From positions 3,100,001 through 3,164,000 of the forward strand of contig NZ_CP097218.1 of NCBI RefSeq assembly GCF_023373525.1: a stretch of DNA of 64,000 nt, written 5' to 3'. The DNA is from Brachybacterium kimchii (GTDB lineage Bacteria > Actinomycetota > Actinomycetes > Actinomycetales > Dermabacteraceae). The notes under the pieces are model-generated. The model ran no database searches and was not told the DNA's origin. It was given only the letters and a program-made list of their open reading frames with translations. Positions 59,472 through 64,000 of this stretch are shown piece after piece (within the stretch, counting starts at the first letter, position 1; every line of letters starts with the position of its first letter). The position numbers and the translations under genes were made by a program.

Positions 59472-60698
59472 ATGTCGAGCAATCGGGCAGTCGCGTACAA
59501 GGGAGCCGGGAAGGTCGAGGTCGTCGACATCGACTACCCCGGCTACGAGCTCAAGGACGGGCCGGGGGTGAACCCCGCGAACATCGGCCGGAAGCTGCCC
59601 CACGGGGCCATCCTGAAGGTCGTCACCACCAACATCTGCGGCTCGGACCAGCACATGGTCCGCGGCCGCACCACCGCCCCCGAGGGACTGGTGCTGGGCC
59701 ACGAGATCACCGGCGAGGTGATCGACGTAGGCCCCGGCGTCGAGTTCATCAAGACCGGCGACCTGGTCTCGGTGCCGTTCAACATCTCCTGCGGGCGGTG
59801 CGTGAACTGCAAGATCGGGCGCACCGAGATCTGCCTGAACGTGAACCCCGACCGCCCCGGCAGCGCCTACGGGTACGTCGACATGGGCGGCTGGGTGGGA
59901 GGGCAGGCCGAGTACGTGCTCGTGCCCTATGCTGACTGGAACCTGCTGAAGTTCCCGGACAAGGACCAGGCCCTCGAGAAGATCCTGGACCTGACCATGC
60001 TCTCGGACATCTTCCCGACCGGCTACCACGGTGCCGTCACCGCGGGCGTCGGACCCGGCAGCTCGGTGTACATCGCGGGCGCGGGGCCGGTGGGCCTGGC
60101 CGCCGCCGTCGGCGCGCAGCTGCTCGGCGCGGCCGTCGTCATCGTCGCCGACATGCAGGAGGACCGCCTCGCCTCCGCCCGCGCCTTCGGCTGCGAGACG
60201 ATCAACGTCGCCGAGCAGGATCCCCGCGAGCAGATCGCGAGGATCCTCGGCCGCGAGGAGGTCGACTGCGGCGTCGACGCCGTGGGCTTCGAGGCCAAGG
60301 GCCACGGGCACGACGCGAAGGAGGCGCCCGCGACCGTGCTCAACACCCTCATGGACGTCACCAAGGCCGGCGGCGCCCTCGGCATCCCCGGGCTCTACGT
60401 CACCGGCGACCCCGGCGGCGTGGACGAGGCGGCCAAGGAGGGCTCGCTCTCCCTGCGCCTCGGCCTGGGCTGGGCGAAGGCGCTCGGGTTCATGACCGGG
60501 CAGTGCCCGGTCATGCGCTACCACCGCCCGCTCATGGAGGCGATCCTGCACGACCGCGTGCACATCGCCGACGCCGTGAACGCCACCGTGATCTCGCTCG
60601 ACGACGCCCCGCGCGGCTACGCCGAGTTCGACAAGGGAGCCGCGAAGAAGTTCGTCATCGACCCCCACGGGACGACGGGGCTCGCGACGGCGAGCTGA
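59472..60698 (+). CDS. fdhA: zinc-dependent alcohol dehydrogenase, glutathione-independent formaldehyde dehydrogenase type
   Basis: This 408-residue MDR enzyme resembles Pseudomonas FdhA. Catalytic zinc ligands are Cys in TNICGSDQHM and His in LGHEITGEV. The structural zinc site is CGRCVNCKIGRTEIC. NAD binding is at AGAGPVGLAAAVGAQ, and the long loop with the ATVLNTLMDVTKAGGALGIPGLY pattern is found in FdhA. It oxidises formaldehyde or related aldehydes with tightly bound NAD. AGGAGG lies 5 nt before the ATG. A mycothiol-dependent enzyme is less likely because the sequence follows the thiol-independent branch. Confidence 0.9.
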   Translation: MSSNRAVAYKGAGKVEVVDIDYPGYELKDGPGVNPANIGRKLPHGAILKVVTTNICGSDQHMVRGRTTAPEGLVLGHEITGEVIDVGPGVEFIKTGDLVSVPFNISCGRCVNCKIGRTEICLNVNPDRPGSAYGYVDMGGWVGGQAEYVLVPYADWNLLKFPDKDQALEKILDLTMLSDIFPTGYHGAVTAGVGPGSSVYIAGAGPVGLAAAVGAQLLGAAVVIVADMQEDRLASARAFGCETINVAEQDPREQIARILGREEVDCGVDAVGFEAKGHGHDAKEAPATVLNTLMDVTKAGGALGIPGLYVTGDPGGVDEAAKEGSLSLRLGLGWAKALGFMTGQCPVMRYHRPLMEAILHDRVHIADAVNATVISLDDAPRGYAEFDKGAAKKFVIDPHGTTGLATAS

Positions 60699-60720
60699 TC
60701 CGCTGACCGGGTCCGGGTCT

Positions 60721-60752
60721 GGGCCCGGGCCCTGAGGATCGGGCTCGGGCCC
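60721..60752. terminator. bidirectional terminator hairpin
   Basis: GGGCCCGGGCCC (60721-60732) and GGGCTCGGGCCC (60741-60752) pair over 12 bp with one mismatch (G-U on one strand) around an 8-base loop, between the convergent dehydrogenase and ROK genes. Confidence 0.65.
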
Positions 60753-60754
60753 TG

Positions 60755-62047
60755 TCAGCGCACGGTGGGGGAGAGCTCCCTGCCCAGGTAGAGGGTGGCC
60801 GCACCGATCGCGCCCACGTCGTCGCCGAAGGCGGAGGAGCTGATGGTGACCCCGCGGCGCCCGCCGCTGCCCTGCAGCGCGCGCTCGAGCACCTGCGGCA
60901 TGGCGAAGGGCTCGAGCGCGCGCCAGTAGGGGCCGCCGATGATCACGCGGTGCGGGTCATGGATCCCGATCAGGGTGCGCAGCGCCTCGCCGAGCGCGGT
61001 GCCGTGCTCCTGCGCGATCCGTGCGGCCAGGCGGTCGCCCGACGTCGCCGCCGCGAGCAGGGCATCCAGGCGCTCGCCGTCGGCCTCGAGGGAAGCGGAG
61101 GAGAGCTCGTCCACATCGATCTCCGCCGCCGCACCCGCCGCTTCGCGCCAGTCTGAGTTCCCCGCAGAGCCGTCCGCAGCGCTCTTCGCGGCGTCGATCC
61201 GGTGCAGCATCGCGTGCACGTCCGTGAACGTCGAGAGGCACGCGCGCCTGCCGCAGCCGCACACGGGACCGTCGAGACCCGTCGGCAGATGCCCGATCTC
61301 CCCGGCCTGCGTGGTCGAGCCGCGCTGGACGCGGCCCGCGCTCGAGACCGCCGAGCCGACGCCCACGCTCACGTAGACGTACAGCAGCGTCTGCTCGCTC
61401 AGACGCTCGCCGGCCCAGATCTCCGCCGCGAGCGCAGCGTTCGTGTCCTTGTCCAGGAGGGCCGTGCGGCCCGTCGCCCGCGAGAGCATCTCCACGAGCG
61501 GGGTGTCCCACCAGTCCGGCATCCAGGGCGGATCCACGAGCACGCCGCGGCGCCAGTCCAGCCCGCCCGGGGCCGCGACGCCGATGCCCAGCAGCGCCTC
61601 CCGCGCACTCTGGCCGCCGGGCGTGCGCCAGCCGTCCTCGTACATCGTCGCGAGCAGCTCCTCGAGGCCCGCCGCGATCCGCGCCACCCCCGCATCGGGG
61701 TCCGAGCCCGGGGGCCCGAGCGCCTTCTCCGCGACGACGTTCGCCCCCAGATCGACGATGACCAGCGTGATCCCCGTGGGATCCAGATGCACGCCGGCCG
61801 CGAGCAGCGACGACGGCACGACGCGCAGCACGGTGCGCGGCTTCCCCCGGCCCGCGGAGAGCGTGCCGTCGGTCTCGACGAGGCCGCGTTCCATGAGCCG
61901 ACGGGTGATGAGGCTGACCGCCTGCCGGGAGAGGCCGCTGCGACGCACCACCTCGGACTGCGAGCTGCCCTCGGGCGCACTGCGGATCGCGTCGAGCACG
62001 ACGAGCTCGTTCTTGGCGCCGATGTCCGGCATGGATGACCCGCGCAC
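60755..62047 (-). CDS. ROK-family transcriptional regulator
   Basis: This 430-residue protein has an N-terminal winged helix (SSQSEVVRRSGLSRQAVSLITRRLMERGLV) and a ROK domain with LDKDTNAALAAEIWAG, QAGEIGHL and the zinc motif CGCGRRACLS. The GTG start at 62047 is chosen for AAGGAG 5 nt upstream. An ATG at 62032 is the alternative. It diverges from a sugar permease operon and probably controls it. A TTAGTCCAACA element in the shared promoter may be its half-site. Confidence 0.9.
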   Translation of the reverse strand: MRGSSMPDIGAKNELVVLDAIRSAPEGSSQSEVVRRSGLSRQAVSLITRRLMERGLVETDGTLSAGRGKPRTVLRVVPSSLLAAGVHLDPTGITLVIVDLGANVVAEKALGPPGSDPDAGVARIAAGLEELLATMYEDGWRTPGGQSAREALLGIGVAAPGGLDWRRGVLVDPPWMPDWWDTPLVEMLSRATGRTALLDKDTNAALAAEIWAGERLSEQTLLYVYVSVGVGSAVSSAGRVQRGSTTQAGEIGHLPTGLDGPVCGCGRRACLSTFTDVHAMLHRIDAAKSAADGSAGNSDWREAAGAAAEIDVDELSSASLEADGERLDALLAAATSGDRLAARIAQEHGTALGEALRTLIGIHDPHRVIIGGPYWRALEPFAMPQVLERALQGSGGRRGVTISSSAFGDDVGAIGAATLYLGRELSPTVR

Positions 62048-62351
62048 GAGTGCTCCTTCCACCGCGGGGCGAGCCCCGTTGCCTTTAGTCCAACAGTGTG
62101 AGTAATGTACGTCACCGAGAGGCGCGGGATGGCGCGCGATGCGGAATGGACCGCATCGACGCGGTGCTCGATCCCCGCCGACGAACTCCGGTCTCCGCAG
62201 CCAGCGGGGCCGACACCCGGGCCTCACGACATCGCCGTCCGGCCCGCTTCCCGACCAGATTCCCCATCCCATCGTTCCCGCTCCGACTCCCACGTGAGCA
62301 GAGCCCCCGACGCGCCGGAGACGGCCCGCCGAGACCGAGGAAGGAACCACG
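62048..62351. other. 304-bp divergent regulatory region without genes
   Basis: This separates the ROK regulator from the permease operon. It holds a good promoter (62079-62108) and about 240 nt of leader without a convincing reading frame. Confidence 0.6.
62079..62108 (+). promoter_or_regulatory. promoter with possible ROK half-site
   Basis: TTGCCT (62079-62084) and TAATGT (62103-62108) are 18 bp apart. The spacer starts with TTAGTCCAACA, which resembles a ROK/XylR half-site. It would drive the permease operon with a leader of about 240 nt. Confidence 0.45.
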
Positions 62352-63347
62352 ATGAGTGTCACCGACACCGTCGGCCCACCGGCCGGCCCCGCGAGCGCCT
62401 CAGGCGCCTTGGGCAGTGCGGCGCCCGCCCCTCCCGCACGCCGCAAGCGCGGGATGAATGCGGGCCAGCGCCGAAAGCTCCGCACCGGCCTGCTGTTCAT
62501 CTCCCCCTGGATCATCGGGGTCGTCATCTTCATCATCTACCCGGTCGCGTACTCGATCGCCCTGAGCTTCACGCGGTACTCCGGGATGGAGGCGCCCACG
62601 TGGGTGGGCGTTCAGAACTACGTCACGGCCTTCACCGACCCGATGGTGGGCAAGGCGGCGTCGAACACGATCTTCTACGCCATCATCGCCGTTCCGCTGG
62701 GACTGATCATCGCTCTGGCGCTCGCGATCGCGATGAACCAGAACGTGCGCGAGGTCGCCTGGTACAGGACGATCTTCTACGCGCCCTCGCTGATCCCGGC
62801 GTTCGCGATGTCCTTCATCTTCATCGTGTTCCTGAATCCCCAGTTCGGCGTGTTCAACCAGGTCCTCAAGATCTTCGGGGGCGCGAACGTCAACCTCCTG
62901 GGTGATCCCACCGGGGTGAAGATCGCGATCATCCTGATGGCACAGCTGGGTGCGGGCAACGCGGCCCTCATCTTCCTCGCCGGTCTGCGCAACATCCCGA
63001 AGACGATCTACGAGGCGGCCCGAGTGGACGGCGCCAGCCCCCTGCGCCAGTTCTTCTCGATCACGTTCCCGCTGCTCTCCCCGGTTCTGCTGTTCAACCT
63101 GATCACCGGCATCTCGGGATCCCTGCAGGTGTTCACCGAGGCATTCATCGTCACCAACGGCACGGGCGATCCCGACGCGGGCGCGCTGTTCTACATGATG
63201 TACCTCTACAAGAACGCCTTCGGCTTCGCCGAGCTCGGATACGCATCCGCACTCGCGGTGATCCTGTTCCTCGTGGGGCTGGCCCTGGCCCTGCTCGTCT
63301 ACTGGCTGTCGCGCCGGTTCGTGAACTACGACGTGGAGGCCGGCTGA
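62352..63347 (+). CDS. sugar ABC transporter permease (MalF type)
   Basis: This 331-residue CUT1 permease has a 40-residue polar N-terminus, first helix LLFISPWIIGVVIFIIYPVAYSI, and the EAA loop TIYEAARVDGASPLRQFFSITFP. GAAGGAA lies 5 nt before the ATG. It is the first gene of an operon divergent from the ROK regulator. Unusually, no binding-protein gene precedes it within the window. Confidence 0.93.
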   Translation: MSVTDTVGPPAGPASASGALGSAAPAPPARRKRGMNAGQRRKLRTGLLFISPWIIGVVIFIIYPVAYSIALSFTRYSGMEAPTWVGVQNYVTAFTDPMVGKAASNTIFYAIIAVPLGLIIALALAIAMNQNVREVAWYRTIFYAPSLIPAFAMSFIFIVFLNPQFGVFNQVLKIFGGANVNLLGDPTGVKIAIILMAQLGAGNAALIFLAGLRNIPKTIYEAARVDGASPLRQFFSITFPLLSPVLLFNLITGISGSLQVFTEAFIVTNGTGDPDAGALFYMMYLYKNAFGFAELGYASALAVILFLVGLALALLVYWLSRRFVNYDVEAG

Positions 63348-64000
63348 TGAGCACCATGATCCAGACACCCCCGGAGAACATCGTCCCCGGGCGCAAGAAG
63401 GCCAACGCCGAGCAGTACAACCGCCGTGCCGACGGCACCAAGCGCTCCTGGCACTCGACGCTCATCGCGCGCATCGTGATGATCATCCTCAGCATCCTGT
63501 TCCTGATGCCGCTCTACTGGATGATCGTCTCCGCGCTCAAATCCGACCAGGAGCTCGCGAAGTTCCCGCCCACGCTGTTCCCGCACAACGTCGAGTTCGG
63601 GAACTTCGTCAAGGCCGTCACCGCGATGCCGTTCCTGCAGTTCTTCGCGAACTCCGCGATCATCACCATCTCGGTGGTGCTGCTGTCGGTGATCTCGAAC
63701 TTCATCATCGCGTACGGCTTCGCGTGCATCGACTGGCCGGGCCGTGACAAGCTCTTCTACGTCGTCATCGCGACGCTGTTCCTCCCGTTCCCCGTCACCC
63801 TGATCCCCATGTTCGACATGTGGGCCCGACTGGGGCTGGTGAACACGCTGTTCCCGTTGATATTGCCGGCCATGTTCGGCAGTGCGTTCTACGTGTTCCT
63901 GCTGAGACAGTTCCTCAAGCAGATCCCTCAGCCCATGCTCGACGCCGCCCGGGTGGACGGCGCGAGCGAATGGACGATCCTGTGGAGGATCGCGTTCCCC
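63347..64000 (+). CDS. sugar ABC transporter permease (MalG type), 3' truncated by window edge
   Basis: The frame starts at the ATG that overlaps the previous stop (TGATG) and stays open for 218 codons to the window end. First helix VMIILSILFLMPLYWMIVSALKS and the EAA loop PMLDAARVDGASEWTILWRIAFP identify a CUT1 second permease. About 70-80 residues should follow outside the window, probably with the binding protein after them. Confidence 0.92.
   Translation, partial: MSTMIQTPPENIVPGRKKANAEQYNRRADGTKRSWHSTLIARIVMIILSILFLMPLYWMIVSALKSDQELAKFPPTLFPHNVEFGNFVKAVTAMPFLQFFANSAIITISVVLLSVISNFIIAYGFACIDWPGRDKLFYVVIATLFLPFPVTLIPMFDMWARLGLVNTLFPLILPAMFGSAFYVFLLRQFLKQIPQPMLDAARVDGASEWTILWRIAFP

Overview
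The window comes from a very GC-rich (roughly 70% by eye) actinobacterium. The evidence is the GC-saturated third codon positions, sugar ABC importers without their own ATPase genes, DUF664/DinB proteins of the mycothiol-using type, a DtxR-type iron box, TAT-type lipoproteins and apparently leaderless genes. The set of sugar transporters, ROK/LacI regulators and Gfo/Idh enzymes would fit Brachybacterium or a close Micrococcales relative. That placement is inference; no rRNA or marker gene is present. Genes are densely packed, and operon members mostly overlap by 1 nt (TGATG) or 4 nt (ATGA/GTGA).

Layout. 1-8.2 kb: a four-carbon acid-sugar locus with a membrane protein tail, SDR, 2-hydroxyacid dehydrogenase, RpiB-like isomerase, PdxA2-like dehydrogenase, DUF1537 kinase and MFS importer, opposite a SorC regulator. 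8.2-12.4 kb: Gfo/Idh plus UPF0303, divergent from an MFS transporter across paired LacI-type operators, then a LacI regulator. 12.5-22.6 kb: a sugar-catabolic island containing a cytoplasmic DUF1080 (3-keto-glycoside hydrolase-like) protein, a Gfo/Idh dehydrogenase, a six-bladed propeller with a histidine ring, an ABC importer, a ROK regulator, an aldo/keto reductase, a Pro-1 tautomerase and a Gfo/Idh-like protein that lacks the catalytic lysine. 22.6-30.8 kb: an arabinan-type locus with a secreted BNR/GH93-like hydrolase, GH51 arabinofuranosidase, ABC importer, YesL-like protein and LacI. 31-39.4 kb: single genes and pairs (BKACE, epoxide hydrolase, CGNR regulator, WYL regulator with two DinB proteins, M81 peptidase, AI-2E-type exporter, VOC protein). 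39.7-45.8 kb: a Ugp-like importer with a glycerophosphodiesterase and LacI. 46-47.2 kb: a solitary HsdR-type nuclease. 47.5-52.5 kb: an ABC ATPase and a siderophore importer with a DtxR box. 52.6-60.7 kb: HAD phosphatase, two aldo/keto reductases, LysR, Bcr/CflA exporter, EamA exporter and a formaldehyde dehydrogenase. 60.8-64 kb: a ROK regulator opposite two sugar permeases; the second permease runs off the end.

The common logic is import, regulation and oxidation of plant-derived sugars and acid sugars. The strongest candidate for an undescribed system is the 12.5-22.6 kb island. It suggests an intracellular route in which a glycoside is oxidised (Gfo/Idh), cleaved (DUF1080) and processed by a metal-site propeller, a tautomerase and an aldo/keto reductase. 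A second, structural oddity is three intergenic loci that each pair a long ~20-bp-arm inverted repeat with short GC-rich tandem repeats.

All calls come from reading the sequence. No database search was run, so family names rest on motifs, length and context.
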